Source of the DNA: Gudongella sp034006985
GTDB lineage: Bacteria > Bacillota > Clostridia > Tissierellales > Tissierellaceae
DNA length: 26,912 nt
Direction of reading: 5' to 3'
Assembly (NCBI GenBank): GCA_034006985.1
Contig: JAVERT010000027.1
Location: 1-26,912 of the forward strand
Part shown: positions 1-6,661 of the stretch, piece after piece
Layout of the letters: the number at the start of each line of letters is the position of its first letter
Position numbering within the stretch: position 1 is the stretch's first letter
Made by a program: the position numbers and the translations under genes
The notes under the pieces: model-generated
The model's database searches: none
What the model was told of the DNA's origin: nothing
The model's input: only the letters and a program-made list of their open reading frames with translations

Positions 1-10
1 TTTATTGTTG

Positions 11-41
11 TTCGGCTCTAGGACAAATGTCCTGAGCCGAA
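11..41. terminator. Hairpin at left edge, possible terminator
   Basis: An 8-bp perfect stem (11-18 with 34-41) encloses a second 5-bp stem (21-25 with 28-32) with an AA loop. On the plus strand it is followed by a short T run at 46-50. The gene it would serve lies outside the window or is the minus operon ending at 214. The stretch 46-181 shows no coding potential. Confidence 0.45.
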
Positions 42-181
42 AATGTTTTTGCGTCACAACTGAACTGATTCACTCAGGGCATTTCTATCTTACGTCCAGT
101 GTTCAGTATCGATACCTAATTTACATCAGGTCCTGTCGAGCTCAGGATATTACAGTCATCTTAGTGTTGTTTTAGAAGTTT

Positions 182-212
182 GGTATCGGTGCGGTCTCCC
201 GCACCGGATACC
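182..212 (-). terminator. Terminator hairpin of the left minus-strand operon
   Basis: Thirteen base pairs (182-187 with 207-212; 188-194 with 199-205) with one bulged G and a 4-nt loop. It starts 2 nt beyond the stop codon of the last gene of the minus operon, the expected place for a terminator, although the T-rich stretch beyond it on the minus strand is interrupted. Confidence 0.6.
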
Positions 213-213
213 T

Positions 214-528
214 TCATTCTGTCTGTCCGGATTTGGTTTTGAGCCTTCTTTTTAATTCCTTCAACTCTGTTTCATGCCTTTTGATGAGCGCTCTCAGTTC
301 TGGAATCTTATCAGCCCTCATGGCACCACCTCCGACATCTACGACTTTATCCGTGTCTTCTGGGTTCAGTCCGAGCATCCTCATACCCTCATTAAACTTC
401 TTCTGATCGTTGAAGGCGAAGAACCTGTTCCTAGCCAGATATCCGTTCAGTTCCTCTGTTTGTCTTTTCTTGAGTTTGATAACTTCCGGATGTCTGTTGA
501 GGTTTGTTTTTTTGTGTCCAGTTGCCAT
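214..528 (-). CDS. Small charged hypothetical protein, C-terminal coiled coil
   Basis: 104 residues. I do not recognise the family. The N-terminus is basic (MATGHKKTNLNRHPEVIKLK); the last 30 residues (PELRALIKRHETELKELKRR) form a heptad-like charged helix, suggesting an oligomerising or DNA-associated protein. The ATG at 528 is chosen over the TTG at 531 because its first base overlaps the TGA of the upstream gene (TGATG) and a GAGGTGG Shine-Dalgarno sits just before it. It is the last gene of a translationally coupled operon with a phage-like HWNGGRDS protein and a wHTH regulator, and is followed at once by a strong hairpin. Confidence 0.7.
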   Translation of the reverse strand: MATGHKKTNLNRHPEVIKLKKRQTEELNGYLARNRFFAFNDQKKFNEGMRMLGLNPEDTDKVVDVGGGAMRADKIPELRALIKRHETELKELKRRLKTKSGQTE

Positions 529-1211
529 CAAACCACCTCTGCCGATGTGATGCTATGTTCATATCCTCCATGTCCAGGTACGTTTATTGACTCCCTTCCG
601 TCTCTCCAATGGAATATGTCTGTCTCCAGATCCTGTCCTTCATATTCAACGACGATGCGGTTGTCGTTGATTCTCTCCTTGACTAGTATCTCGGCGTGAT
701 AGCTTCTGTACTTCTTGTTAATCTCGAATCCTTTCTTCTCCTTCTTATTATCCATTTTGATGGTGAAGAAGTAGTTGCTTGTGACTTCGGAGATCGTCTT
801 ATCAGTCCTCAGAAGGTCGAGGATCATTTTGTTACCGATCCTGTGTTGTTCTGGCATACATCTGTCAAGCTCATTCAGGAAGTTGACTAGATCGTAATCG
901 TCTTGTTCAGCTCCGGTGAAGAACTCTCTTCCGACGATTTCCCAATCTTTGATAATGTAGACCCCGTTGTCGCCGTTATTTGTGTCCAGGCATTCATACC
1001 TGTCTATTCCGACAGAGTTCCCGTCGGCATCGATGAAGTTCGAGATCACTTGGCAGATTCTTGCCCAGCCGTAGTTGTCTTGTTCTGGCTTCCTGTAGCT
1101 GTGCAGCTTGCAGTAGGTCAGGATTGCATTCACAGAATCCCTTCCTCCGTTCCAATGCATGTAGGCCCCGATCTGCTTGTCAGGGGTGGTGATGACCGCT
1201 CTGTTACCCAT
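528..1211 (-). CDS. Phage-like MGNRAVITT/HWNGGRDS protein
   Basis: 227 residues from the ATG at 1211. The start MGNRAVITTPDKQIGAYMHW followed by NGGRDSV is the signature of a conserved uncharacterised family common in prophages and mobile elements (from memory of the family; function unknown). The longer ORF to 1277 is rejected because the ATG at 1211 has a textbook GGAGGTGATG site and overlaps the upstream TGA as TGATG. The remainder is mixed alpha/beta and acidic with no motif I can name. Its place between a wHTH regulator and a small coiled-coil protein, all overlapping, marks a mobile-element operon. Confidence 0.75.
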   Translation of the reverse strand: MGNRAVITTPDKQIGAYMHWNGGRDSVNAILTYCKLHSYRKPEQDNYGWARICQVISNFIDADGNSVGIDRYECLDTNNGDNGVYIIKDWEIVGREFFTGAEQDDYDLVNFLNELDRCMPEQHRIGNKMILDLLRTDKTISEVTSNYFFTIKMDNKKEKKGFEINKKYRSYHAEILVKERINDNRIVVEYEGQDLETDIFHWRDGRESINVPGHGGYEHSITSAEVV

Positions 1212-1492
1212 CACATCACCTCCGAGTTCATGATCTCGCTGCTTCTCATGTATCCTTTCGGTGTCAGGATGTAGCATCTCCTTCTGGCCTTTCCTCTGCC
1301 GGCGTGTGCCATGATGTATTTCACATACCCCTTCTCCTCAAGGTCCTTCAGGACCAGGCTCATGTGTCCTCTGGTGATTCCGACGTTCTCGGCGATTCCG
1401 TCCTGAGTGCTGCCGAACGGCATCTCGAACCCGTTCCCCTCCATCCAGAGCTTCCTCAGCTCCATCAGGGTCTGTTCTCCGCGGGTGGCCAT
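1211..1492 (-). CDS. Winged helix-turn-helix transcriptional regulator
   Basis: 93 residues. Residues about 26-75 read as a winged helix: helix (MPFGSTQDGIAENVGITRGH), recognition helix (MSLVLKDLEEKGYVKYI) and a basic wing (GRGKARRRCYILTPKGY), typical of MarR/ArsR-like archaeal regulators in which LTPKG marks the final strand. The target is unknown; the regulator lies inside the operon and may control it. Start and stop both form TGATG overlaps with neighbours (stop overlapping 1211, start at 1492), implying coupled translation. Confidence 0.8.
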   Translation of the reverse strand: MATRGEQTLMELRKLWMEGNGFEMPFGSTQDGIAENVGITRGHMSLVLKDLEEKGYVKYIMAHAGRGKARRRCYILTPKGYMRSSEIMNSEVM

Positions 1493-1788
1493 CAGATCAC
1501 CCCGTTCATCCTGGCTTCAGCCATCCATACGAGGTATTCCTGGAAGTCCTCACGGGACATCAGGATGTTCAGGACGTCCTTCTTCTCCGCGAACCTCCCT
1601 TTGAACGGATCCTCCGGGCTCATAATCACAGGTTTCCTCTTGGATGCCTTCACTGTCGAGACTATCTTCTCCACAGGCATCCTGTTCTTCATATCCGTCT
1701 TTCTGATGACCAAGCGGTATCCGGTGTACTCGTCCTGGTCGACTCTCAGGTTCTCCGAGTTGAGGACCGAGATCTGCCAATCATCCAT
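1492..1788 (-). CDS. Hypothetical protein in phage-like operon
   Basis: 98 residues from the ATG at 1788 (MDDWQISVLNSENLRVDQDE). The GTG at 1797 would lie inside the Shine-Dalgarno GGAGGTGAGG, so the ATG with an 8-nt spacer is preferred; it overlaps the stop of the upstream zinc-finger gene by 8 nt. No known motif is visible. The protein is rich in charged residues and beta-prone at the N-terminus, with a C-terminal helix (DFQEYLVWMAEARMNGVI). Confidence 0.65.
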   Translation of the reverse strand: MDDWQISVLNSENLRVDQDEYTGYRLVIRKTDMKNRMPVEKIVSTVKASKRKPVIMSPEDPFKGRFAEKKDVLNILMSREDFQEYLVWMAEARMNGVI

Positions 1789-2008
1789 CGACCTCACCTC
1801 CTTCGATGGCTGCGAATGCCCCGAAGACCTCCTCCTGGCATTCCCTGCACATCCCGGTCTTTATGAACTCCCTGGTCACAGCATCGTAATCTGGGAAGAC
1901 GTTCTGGACCGGTTCCTTCGTCATCAGGTACTTCGTGAAGTACCTGTCCATGTCGATGTCCATCTTCGTGGTCCTGTCGCAGAACGGACATCTTTTCGCG
2001 AGGCTCAT
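1781..2008 (-). CDS. Small zinc-finger protein
   Basis: 75 residues from the ATG at 2008, preceded by GGAGGAG and overlapping the upstream stop (ATGA). Two CxxC pairs, C7-C10 (CPFC) and C54-C57 (CREC), probably bind one zinc and bring the two ends of a helical middle segment together. Small split zinc-knuckle proteins of this kind are common in archaeal viruses and plasmids; the role is unknown. Confidence 0.7.
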   Translation of the reverse strand: MSLAKRCPFCDRTTKMDIDMDRYFTKYLMTKEPVQNVFPDYDAVTREFIKTGMCRECQEEVFGAFAAIEGGEVDG

Positions 2009-2331
2009 TGGTACTCCTCCGCGATCACGCTTCCGAGGAAGCATCCGTCGTCTCCGAGAGGATAGTAGAACGTGTCATCCTCTGCGATAAGTCCGTGGTC
2101 TACGTTCCCGGCTTCCCTGATCCATGCGGCAAGTCCGGTGATCCCGTCGACGTCGTTCTCGTCGACCATCTTCTCGACATCCCTTCTGTCCCAGCCGTAA
2201 GCCAGGATCTCTTCGATGTCGCTCTGCCTGATCTTTGTGAGTTTCAGCTCTCCGGTCAGGATCCTCATGTCGTTTTCGAAGTTGTTTCCTAAGAAGTTTG
2301 ACATGTTTCCATGATCATTCTCTCCGATCAT
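2005..2331 (-). CDS. Hypothetical protein behind conserved leader (copy 1)
   Basis: 108 residues from the ATG at 2331; the open frame to 2388 runs into a conserved non-coding element. This start is chosen because the three copies of that element all end 12-13 nt before an ATG in the same GAAATGA context. An internal ATG at 2304 is possible. Residues about 35-85 are helical and acidic (DIEEILAYGWDRRDVEKMVD), followed by a beta-prone tail. The first 20 residues (HGN-SNFL-NNFE) match the small protein at 3699-3872, so the two share a 5' end and differ afterwards. No function is assigned. Confidence 0.6.
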   Translation of the reverse strand: MIGENDHGNMSNFLGNNFENDMRILTGELKLTKIRQSDIEEILAYGWDRRDVEKMVDENDVDGITGLAAWIREAGNVDHGLIAEDDTFYYPLGDDGCFLGSVIAEEYQ

Positions 2332-2343
2332 TTCAATCAGCTC

Positions 2344-2463
2344 TGGGCTTGTTCGAAACCCGAACGGAGAAGATACGAGACCGCACAATGCGGATTACAC
2401 GTCGGAAGACGGAAAGACACAATGATGCGGTCGAAGGATTAGTGAGGGGTTGAAGAACAAAGC
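2344..2463. ncRNA. Conserved structured leader element, copy 1
   Basis: About 120 nt. An imperfect stem (2347-2360 with 2446-2463) closes a core with inverted GACCGCA/TGCGGTC arms and a 4-bp hairpin CGTC-GGAA-GACG (2400-2411) followed by GAAAGACACAAT. Homologues lie at 3886-4004 and 25025-25148; in the latter the hairpin stem is CATC/GATG, a compensatory change. All three end 12-13 nt before the ATG of a minus-strand gene, suggesting a cis-regulatory leader on the minus strand, but the loops read as GNRA-type on the plus strand, so the transcribed strand is open. Not a known RNA family that I recognise. Confidence 0.55.
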
Positions 2464-2485
2464 ACAGGGCCAATCAATAAAAAAT

Positions 2486-2504
2486 CCCGGCCAGTATTGC
2501 CGGG
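2486..2504 (-). terminator. GC-rich hairpin with T tract (minus strand)
   Basis: Perfect 6-bp CCCGGC/GCCGGG stem with a 7-nt loop, followed on the minus strand by a run of T (plus-strand A at 2479-2484). It lies upstream of leader element copy 1 and would stop minus-strand transcription entering from the right. Confidence 0.5.
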
Positions 2505-2540
2505 TGTCTCAATTTATAAACCTTAGAATACTAGTGATTC

Positions 2541-2548
2541 ATTATAAA
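2541..2548 (+). promoter_or_regulatory. TATA box for the gene at 2573
   Basis: TTATAAAC is centred about 28 nt before the ATG at 2573, so the transcript is probably leaderless, the usual archaeal arrangement. A second TTTATAAA lies at 2514-2521. Confidence 0.5.
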
Positions 2549-2572
2549 CTACATACAAGCCTTATCTTAACC

Positions 2573-2899
2573 ATGTCCCAATACGACATCGAATCAAATG
2601 CAGTGCAAGAACAAGAACACCAACTGAAGCTCTTGGAGTTCCGCGACACGAACCCGGTATCCATGGAGCTCCGCTCCCTGCTGATGGACATGCTCGAATC
2701 CATGTGCGAAGAAGCGGCGGACCGCATCATCGATCAGATCATAGAGTGCATCTCCTACGCGGTATCGCGCACGGAGGATCCCGGCGACGACTACCAGATA
2801 CCATATTTTAAAATCAATAGGAACAGGGACGGTTCCATCCGTGTCACGATGGATCTGACCCTCCCCAAGGATTACAAGGCCATCTGGAACTACTGGTGA
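2573..2899 (+). CDS. Small acidic hypothetical protein
   Basis: 108 residues from the ATG at 2573 (MSQYDIESNAVQEQEHQLKL). The open frame extends upstream to a TTG at 2450, but that part overlaps the terminator hairpin and TATA boxes, and the ATG fits a leaderless promoter. Residues about 35-65 form an acidic amphipathic helix (LLMDMLESMCEEAADRII); the C-terminal third is beta-prone. No family recognised. It is a lone plus-strand gene among minus-strand neighbours, ending in a bidirectional terminator shared with the DUF1508 gene. Confidence 0.6.
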   Translation: MSQYDIESNAVQEQEHQLKLLEFRDTNPVSMELRSLLMDMLESMCEEAADRIIDQIIECISYAVSRTEDPGDDYQIPYFKINRNRDGSIRVTMDLTLPKDYKAIWNYW

Positions 2900-2914
2900 A
2901 AAACAATCAAAAAT

Positions 2915-2930
2915 GGGGGTTTAGACCCCC
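2915..2930. terminator. Bidirectional terminator between convergent genes
   Basis: GGGGG-TTTAGA-CCCCC hairpin. On the minus strand it is followed by two T-rich blocks (complement of 2899-2913), a good terminator for the gene at 2940-3311; on the plus strand it follows the gene ending at 2899. Confidence 0.65.
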
Positions 2931-2939
2931 TGTTTATGT

Positions 2940-3311
2940 TCACTCCTCTTCTTCGACAGGAGCTTCGGGCGCGTTCTTCCTGACCGACTCAATTCCATTC
3001 TTGGCGGAAGCCTTGGCCTTGTAACCCTCGGAAGCAAGGATGATCTCCCCGTTAGCGGCCTTCAACCTGAACCTGAACTCCTCCTTCTTGTCGAGATAGA
3101 TCTCCCATTTGGGGTTCTTCTTCTGCTCGAAGTCCTTCAGGGTCTGGTCCTCGATCTCCGCATCCGCGTTCTTCCTCACGGACTCGATACCGTTCTTGGC
3201 GCTGCTCTTGGAAGTGTAGACCTGTGACGTACCGATGACCTCGTTGTTGTTCGCAAGGAGGTTGAATGTGAATCCGTTGTTCGATGTAGGTTTGATGATG
3301 AATTTTCCCAT
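2940..3311 (-). CDS. Tandem DUF1508 (YegP-like) protein
   Basis: 123 residues containing two copies of the DUF1508/UPF0339 unit: residues about 4-50 and about 67-113, each ending in the hallmark SAKNGIESVRKNA. Each unit is a small beta-beta-beta-alpha module that packs pairwise; E. coli YegP has the same two-repeat form, and the molecular role is unknown. The ATG at 3311 is chosen because the family begins GKFIIK and a TATATA box is centred about 27 nt upstream (leaderless). A Glu-rich tail ends the protein. Confidence 0.9.
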   Translation of the reverse strand: MGKFIIKPTSNNGFTFNLLANNNEVIGTSQVYTSKSSAKNGIESVRKNADAEIEDQTLKDFEQKKNPKWEIYLDKKEEFRFRLKAANGEIILASEGYKAKASAKNGIESVRKNAPEAPVEEEE

Positions 3312-3333
3312 GAATTTGAAATTGTCATACGAC

Positions 3334-3342
3334 ATATATAAC
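3334..3342 (-). promoter_or_regulatory. TATA box of the DUF1508 gene
   Basis: TTATATATG on the minus strand, centred about 27 nt from the ATG at 3311, indicating a leaderless transcript. Confidence 0.5.
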
Positions 3343-3372
3343 AAAGGTTTCTGAGCACTCATAATCAAAAAA

Positions 3373-3388
3373 GGGGCAAGTGTGCCCC
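3373..3388 (-). terminator. Terminator of the plasmid-type gene
   Basis: GGGGCA-AGTG-TGCCCC hairpin directly followed on the minus strand by six T (complement of 3367-3372), 8 nt beyond the stop codon at 3397. Confidence 0.75.
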
Positions 3389-3396
3389 GTTTGGTG

Positions 3397-3702
3397 TCAA
3401 TACTCCTCGGGGAAGAGTATCGTAGTGACGGATCTGTCCCATTCTGTGACGATCCAGATTCTGTTCTCTCCGACGTCGTATGCCGACATGATCCTGTCCG
3501 ACGGCTTTCCCTTCATATCGAGATCCACTGCGGCATCGTTCACCTCCCTATCATCATCCGACAGGTCTCCCCAGTCGCACATCTTGTGCCTCTCGAGGCA
3601 TTCAAGGACCTTTATGACGTTCTCCTCGGATTCCTCTAGGAAATTCCTGATTCCTGCGGTCATCATGACGCTTCCGGTCTTCAGTCTTCTTTCGGATGTC
3701 AT
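3397..3702 (-). CDS. Plasmid/phage-type conserved protein (WGDL..DRS.TT..LPEEY)
   Basis: 101 residues. The chain CDWGDLSDDDREVNDAAV ... IWIVTEWDRSVTTILFPEEY matches a widespread uncharacterised family carried on bacterial plasmids and islands, often mislabelled as a type I restriction subunit (from memory). An N-terminal helix (NFLEESEENVIKVLECLERH) is followed by a short beta unit ending in the conserved LFPEEY. No catalytic motif is visible. The start overlaps the stop of the upstream small gene as ATGA, so the two are co-translated behind leader copy 2. Confidence 0.75.
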   Translation of the reverse strand: MTSERRLKTGSVMMTAGIRNFLEESEENVIKVLECLERHKMCDWGDLSDDDREVNDAAVDLDMKGKPSDRIMSAYDVGENRIWIVTEWDRSVTTILFPEEY

Positions 3703-3872
3703 GCGTACATCCCCTCCGGATAGTTCCCGTCATCGTCGAGATCATAACTGTTGATCATCGATTCATCACGACAGTTGTTCAAAAATCCGACATCGTAATC
3801 TCCGATGCCGTACGATTCGAAGTTGTTTCTTAAGAAGTTTGACTTGTTTCCATGTCCATCTCTTTGGATCAT
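3699..3872 (-). CDS. Small acidic protein behind conserved leader (copy 2)
   Basis: 57 residues from the ATG at 3872, in the same position relative to the leader element as the genes at 2331 and 25008. Its first 20 residues resemble the protein at 2005-2331, while the rest is a short Asp-rich tail (DLDDDGNYPEGMYA). It may be a leader peptide or a shortened paralogue. It overlaps the downstream gene as ATGA. Confidence 0.5.
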   Translation of the reverse strand: MIQRDGHGNKSNFLRNNFESYGIGDYDVGFLNNCRDESMINSYDLDDDGNYPEGMYA

Positions 3873-3885
3873 TTCACTCAAACCT

Positions 3886-4004
3886 GGGCTTGTTCGAAAC
3901 CCAAGCGGAAAGAAGCCGAGACCGCACAATGCGGATTACACGTCGATAGACGGAAAGACACAATGATGCGGTCGAAGGATTGGCGAAGGGTGGAGAACAA
4001 AGGC
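3886..4004. ncRNA. Conserved structured leader element, copy 2
   Basis: Nearly identical in the core to copy 1 (ACCGCACAATGCGGATTACA and the GAAAGACACAATGATGCGGT block); the hairpin at 3941-3952 is CGTC-GATA-GACG, the same stem with a changed loop. The closing stem (about 3887-3903 with 3987-4004) is imperfect but kept. It lies between two minus-strand genes, which argues that it belongs to the 5' region of the downstream gene at 3872. Confidence 0.55.
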
Positions 4005-4009
4005 CAGGT

Positions 4010-4414
4010 TCAGTACATAAACGGCCTGTGGCATGTTTCTCTTTCTTTTCTGCTTTTTAACCCCCTAATTTCATTCTCTACATCCACGATTTTATTTTCT
4101 GCTTCTTTTACTGCTTTTACAGTTTGATTTTCATCAGCGATTATCGACCTGAGCTTTTCGAGCTCAGCTTTTTTCGCCTCAATTTGTTTATCATATTCGG
4201 CAGCCAGCTTTTTTCTTTCTTCTTCCTTTTTATTGTGTTCAAGCTGTTTATCCAATTTGCTTTGAATGGCATAGAATTCGATATGTCCACAATTTACACA
4301 AGCGAACGATTCAGTAAGATAATCAAATCCTATCTCTCCGCATGTAAGTACCTTACATGGACTATACGGAACAAGGTTTGTTCCTCCGCAAGCAAGACAT
4401 TTCTTTTCTGTCAT
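4010..4414 (-). CDS. Zinc-ribbon protein with coiled-coil tail
   Basis: 134 residues. C6-C9 (CLAC) and C39-C42 (CVNC) form a classic zinc ribbon; C20 and C25 lie between and could be redox or structural. Residues about 50-122 are a continuous charged coiled coil (KKEEERKKLAAEYDKQIEAK). Zinc ribbon plus coiled coil is common in small archaeal adaptor proteins and bacterial zinc-ribbon proteins; the function is not assignable. An AATTTATC box about 32 nt upstream fits a near-leaderless promoter. It stands alone on the minus strand and ends just before leader copy 2. Confidence 0.7.
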   Translation of the reverse strand: MTEKKCLACGGTNLVPYSPCKVLTCGEIGFDYLTESFACVNCGHIEFYAIQSKLDKQLEHNKKEEERKKLAAEYDKQIEAKKAELEKLRSIIADENQTVKAVKEAENKIVDVENEIRGLKSRKERETCHRPFMY

Positions 4415-4614
4415 TATATCGATTTATTCATCGTCATTTGATTTGATAAATTGTTGCTTATTCGAAGGTGGACAATTTCTTAACTGTCTCACAATATCAT
4501 AAATAGTATACAAGTGTATCAACTTTTACGACAAGTCCGATTGGAAGGCAGTCAACGTCAAGTTGTGGCGGGGGCATGAAGCGTCTTCCATATGGAGAAG
4601 AATTGCGTCTATAT

Positions 4615-4653
4615 CGTGTCCGGATTTCTATACCATATCCGGTTTCGGACACG
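4615..4653. promoter_or_regulatory. Inverted repeat around a TATA-like box
   Basis: CGTGTCCG (4615-4622) and CGGACACG (4646-4653) flank an inner CCGGAT/ATCCGG pair with TCTATACC in the loop. The placement about 60-90 nt before the ATG at 4709 suggests an operator over a promoter, or a leader hairpin. The region 4415-4708 holds no other convincing gene. Confidence 0.35.
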
Positions 4654-4708
4654 AAGGTTCACAGGGATCTGGCATCCCCTCAAGAGTGCCGAGGAACAGT
4701 GTAACCAT

Positions 4709-5125
4709 ATGCAATCTGATATCACTATCAATAATGCGAAGCAGACGAACGAATTCAACAGGTACGATCTCGAAGTGATCACAGGAACCCTCCTGCAGGT
4801 GCTTCACAAGGTCGTCGACGGCAACGAGAAAGCGGCATACGATGTGCTCATGGCCGCCCTTGTCATCCACACAGTCTACGACATGCCCGGTTGCGACGTC
4901 GACCTCAAGCATGTAGTCGATGAGTTGGAAGACCGCCTCAACGACGAACTCGACGAGAACGGATACTACGACGACTGGGACGACGAGGATGACGACTGCG
5001 ACGATGAAGAGGATCGTCCAGAAGACGATGACGACATTGAATCCAATGCCGCTGTCATCCCCATCAACATTGTGATCTCATCTTCCGAGCCCGACACGTT
5101 GGACATCAAGGTCGTGACCCCGTGA
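4709..5125 (+). CDS. Acidic hypothetical protein upstream of nucleotidyltransferase
   Basis: 138 residues from the ATG at 4709 (MQSDITINNAKQTNEFNRYD). The open frame begins at 4592, but that extension crosses the inverted repeat and has odd composition. Residues about 20-80 are helical (VITGTLLQVLHKVVDGNEKA); residues about 85-110 are an Asp/Glu run of DNA-mimic character; the tail is beta-prone. No family recognised. The stop overlaps the next gene (GTGA), so it is co-translated with a minimal nucleotidyltransferase and could be its partner, for example in a toxin-antitoxin-like pair (speculative). Confidence 0.6.
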   Translation: MQSDITINNAKQTNEFNRYDLEVITGTLLQVLHKVVDGNEKAAYDVLMAALVIHTVYDMPGCDVDLKHVVDELEDRLNDELDENGYYDDWDDEDDDCDDEEDRPEDDDDIESNAAVIPINIVISSSEPDTLDIKVVTP

Positions 5126-5646
5126 CAAGCAACCGCAAGGATGTCAGGATCAAGAGATCCACGGCCGATAAACTCCTGGAAGGTTTGACGGAAAGGGCTC
5201 TCCAGATCAACAAAGACCCTTACTACCTGTACAAGGTCTCCCGCCTGGTGGTCTTCGGATCCTATGTCAACGATCCGGAGATGGACACCCTCGGCGACCT
5301 CGACATCGGTTTCCTTCTGGAGCCGAAGCATTCCGGTCAGATGCAGGAGTCCCTCGAGAGGAAGCGTTCGAAATCCGCCCCGGGATATCTCGACTGGATG
5401 ACAGCCATGTTTTGGTCCCAGGAGGAGGTTCTGCGCAGACTCCGCAACCGTTCGGCCTACATCTCCCTGCACAGGATCGGGGGTCCGGAGGACGAAGCCA
5501 TCTTCTCCAAGTCTGTGATGGAGATCCCTCTTTCCGTCAAGGCGAGGAAGCTTGCTAAGAAGAACGGCGACTGCCCTTTGATGAAGAGGCGCTCTTTCGA
5601 CGGCGAGAAGATGGTCTACGAGAACGTGCCGCTGGTGGAGTTTTGA
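5122..5646 (+). CDS. Minimal nucleotidyltransferase-like protein (pol beta fold)
   Basis: 174 residues starting with GTG. LVVFGSYVNDPEMDTLGDLD contains the nucleotidyltransferase signature: G46-S47 followed by D59-x-D61, the Gly-Ser nucleotide loop and two metal-binding Asp. This is the core of MNT/MNTase antitoxin-type and aminoglycoside-type nucleotidyltransferases; a third acidic residue is not obvious. After about residue 85 the chain is basic and unlike a HEPN protein. Gene overlaps on both sides (GTGA at 5122, TTGA at 5643) make a three-gene unit. The substrate is unknown; AMPylation of a partner protein or nucleic acid is the family expectation. Confidence 0.7.
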   Translation: MTSNRKDVRIKRSTADKLLEGLTERALQINKDPYYLYKVSRLVVFGSYVNDPEMDTLGDLDIGFLLEPKHSGQMQESLERKRSKSAPGYLDWMTAMFWSQEEVLRRLRNRSAYISLHRIGGPEDEAIFSKSVMEIPLSVKARKLAKKNGDCPLMKRRSFDGEKMVYENVPLVEF

Positions 5647-5975
5647 ACAGACAAAAACCCATAGGATGGGTATACATCGACACGAGGGTTTGCAAAGGCC
5701 TCACGGTCCAACGTCTGAGGTCGAAGTTCCCCAGGTCGAACACGATAGCCCAGAACCAGCATTATATCCAGCGTCTGATGGACAACCCGAAGACGCCGGT
5801 AGCAGACAAGAGGCTCGCATACCAGTTCGTCACTGACAACCCGGACATCTTCACAGCCTTGGCCGAGGACACCGATTCGAAGGAAATCAATCTGTGGGCG
5901 ATGAAGAAGAACGCAGGCGCGAGCTTCTCGTGGATGAAGGACTTCGTCTGCCGTTATGGGTGGTACAAACCATAA
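5643..5975 (+). CDS. Hypothetical protein, C-terminus shared with repeat copy
   Basis: 110 residues from a TTG overlapping the upstream stop (TTGA); no ATG or GTG is available before residue 46, so the start is tentative. The C-terminal 38 residues (AEDTDSKEINLWA-KKNAGA ... WMKDF-RYGWYKP) recur at 23492-23608, where TGG of GWY has become TAG. The N-terminal two-thirds is basic and helical. No family recognised. A GGGGCG hairpin follows the stop. Confidence 0.55.
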   Translation: MNRQKPIGWVYIDTRVCKGLTVQRLRSKFPRSNTIAQNQHYIQRLMDNPKTPVADKRLAYQFVTDNPDIFTALAEDTDSKEINLWAMKKNAGASFSWMKDFVCRYGWYKP

Positions 5976-5983
5976 CATAAACA

Positions 5984-5998
5984 GGGGCGCATCGCCCC
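5984..5998 (+). terminator. Hairpin after the 5643 gene
   Basis: GGGGCG-CAT-CGCCCC stem 8 nt after the TAA at 5975. The equivalent hairpin in the right repeat copy (23617-23631) keeps pairing with a changed loop. Confidence 0.5.
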
Positions 5999-6081
5999 AT
6001 CTTACCTTGTAATTTTTTAGGTCGGACTATACATTGTAAATGTTAGACCATACTGGGTAAACTGCCCCCGTAGGCAGTACT

Positions 6082-6180
6082 TTATACAACGGAATTTCTT
6101 GGTTATGACGTACCTGATCGGAACGAAACCTACCGTCTTGACAGACAGGGGATAACCGACTTTTAGACCGGGCACAAGGA
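6082..6180 (+). promoter_or_regulatory. Promoter and conserved 5' leader of the Cys-rich gene (left)
   Basis: A TTTATAC box at 6082-6088 predicts transcription from about 6110. The following 54 nt (6121-6174) are identical to 23755-23808 although the surrounding promoter DNA has diverged. The block contains a GTCT-TGAC-AGAC hairpin and ends just before the AAGGAG Shine-Dalgarno, so a leader RNA acting on translation is plausible. I do not recognise a known riboswitch. Confidence 0.5.
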
Positions 6181-6186
6181 GTAAGC

Positions 6187-6612
6187 ATGATGGATAAGAA
6201 CAGCAAACATGCTCTAGAAGAAAAGGTCGTTTCACGCAGTCATACATCCGTTTCCCAGTTGTGGGACGAGACGGAACAGGTGTTGGAATTCATGAATTCC
6301 AACATCGATCCAGACCATCTGATCGATGTAGCCGACGTAGTGTGCCTCCGGATGAATATGAGGGACAGCTATCAAGCATGCCCCCGCACAATGATGGGCC
6401 ATGTGGTCCTGAACCTTACTGAAGATATGCGCCAGCTCAACGAGATATACGACGACGGCAACCCTGTCACGGATAGAGGCTGCCTCTTCCTTGATTCCTG
6501 TAACAACGAGAATTGCGACACATGTCTGTATTCATGCGTCAAAGTATTCGACGTTTCAGGATCTGTCTTCTCTGGAGGCTGTGTAGCATCCGATCGTCGG
6601 ATGGGATCCTGA
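6187..6612 (+). CDS. Cys-rich hypothetical protein (left copy)
   Basis: 141 residues from the ATG at 6187, 5 nt after AAGGAG and aligned with the start of the paralogue at 23820. The C-terminal third holds a dense cysteine cluster (CLFLDSCNNENCDTCLYSC) that could bind zinc or an Fe-S cluster; two further Cys lie at VVCLRMN and QACPRT. The N-terminal half is helical and acidic. The paralogue keeps all of these Cys, pointing to metal binding. Function unknown. Confidence 0.7.
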   Translation: MMDKNSKHALEEKVVSRSHTSVSQLWDETEQVLEFMNSNIDPDHLIDVADVVCLRMNMRDSYQACPRTMMGHVVLNLTEDMRQLNEIYDDGNPVTDRGCLFLDSCNNENCDTCLYSCVKVFDVSGSVFSGGCVASDRRMGS

Positions 6613-6649
6613 AGCATGCAACGATCATAGAAGAATGCGAATGGAAAGC

Positions 6650-6661
6650 GGGCATTTGCCC
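6650..6661 (+). terminator. Terminator of the Cys-rich gene (left)
   Basis: GGGCA-TT-TGCCC hairpin followed by a weak T-rich stretch (TTAAACCTTTTATATTTTG). The right copy has a similar but weaker stem at 24279-24297. Confidence 0.5.

Noticed and set aside
1304..2065. Long plus-strand ORF opposite the left operon
   Set aside because: Antisense to five overlapping genes with strong ribosome sites; composition is that of a shadow frame.
2344..2463. tRNA-like T-arm (TTCGAAA) in leader element
   Set aside because: No acceptor, D or anticodon stems can be drawn around it, and the bases pair instead in the long closing stem.
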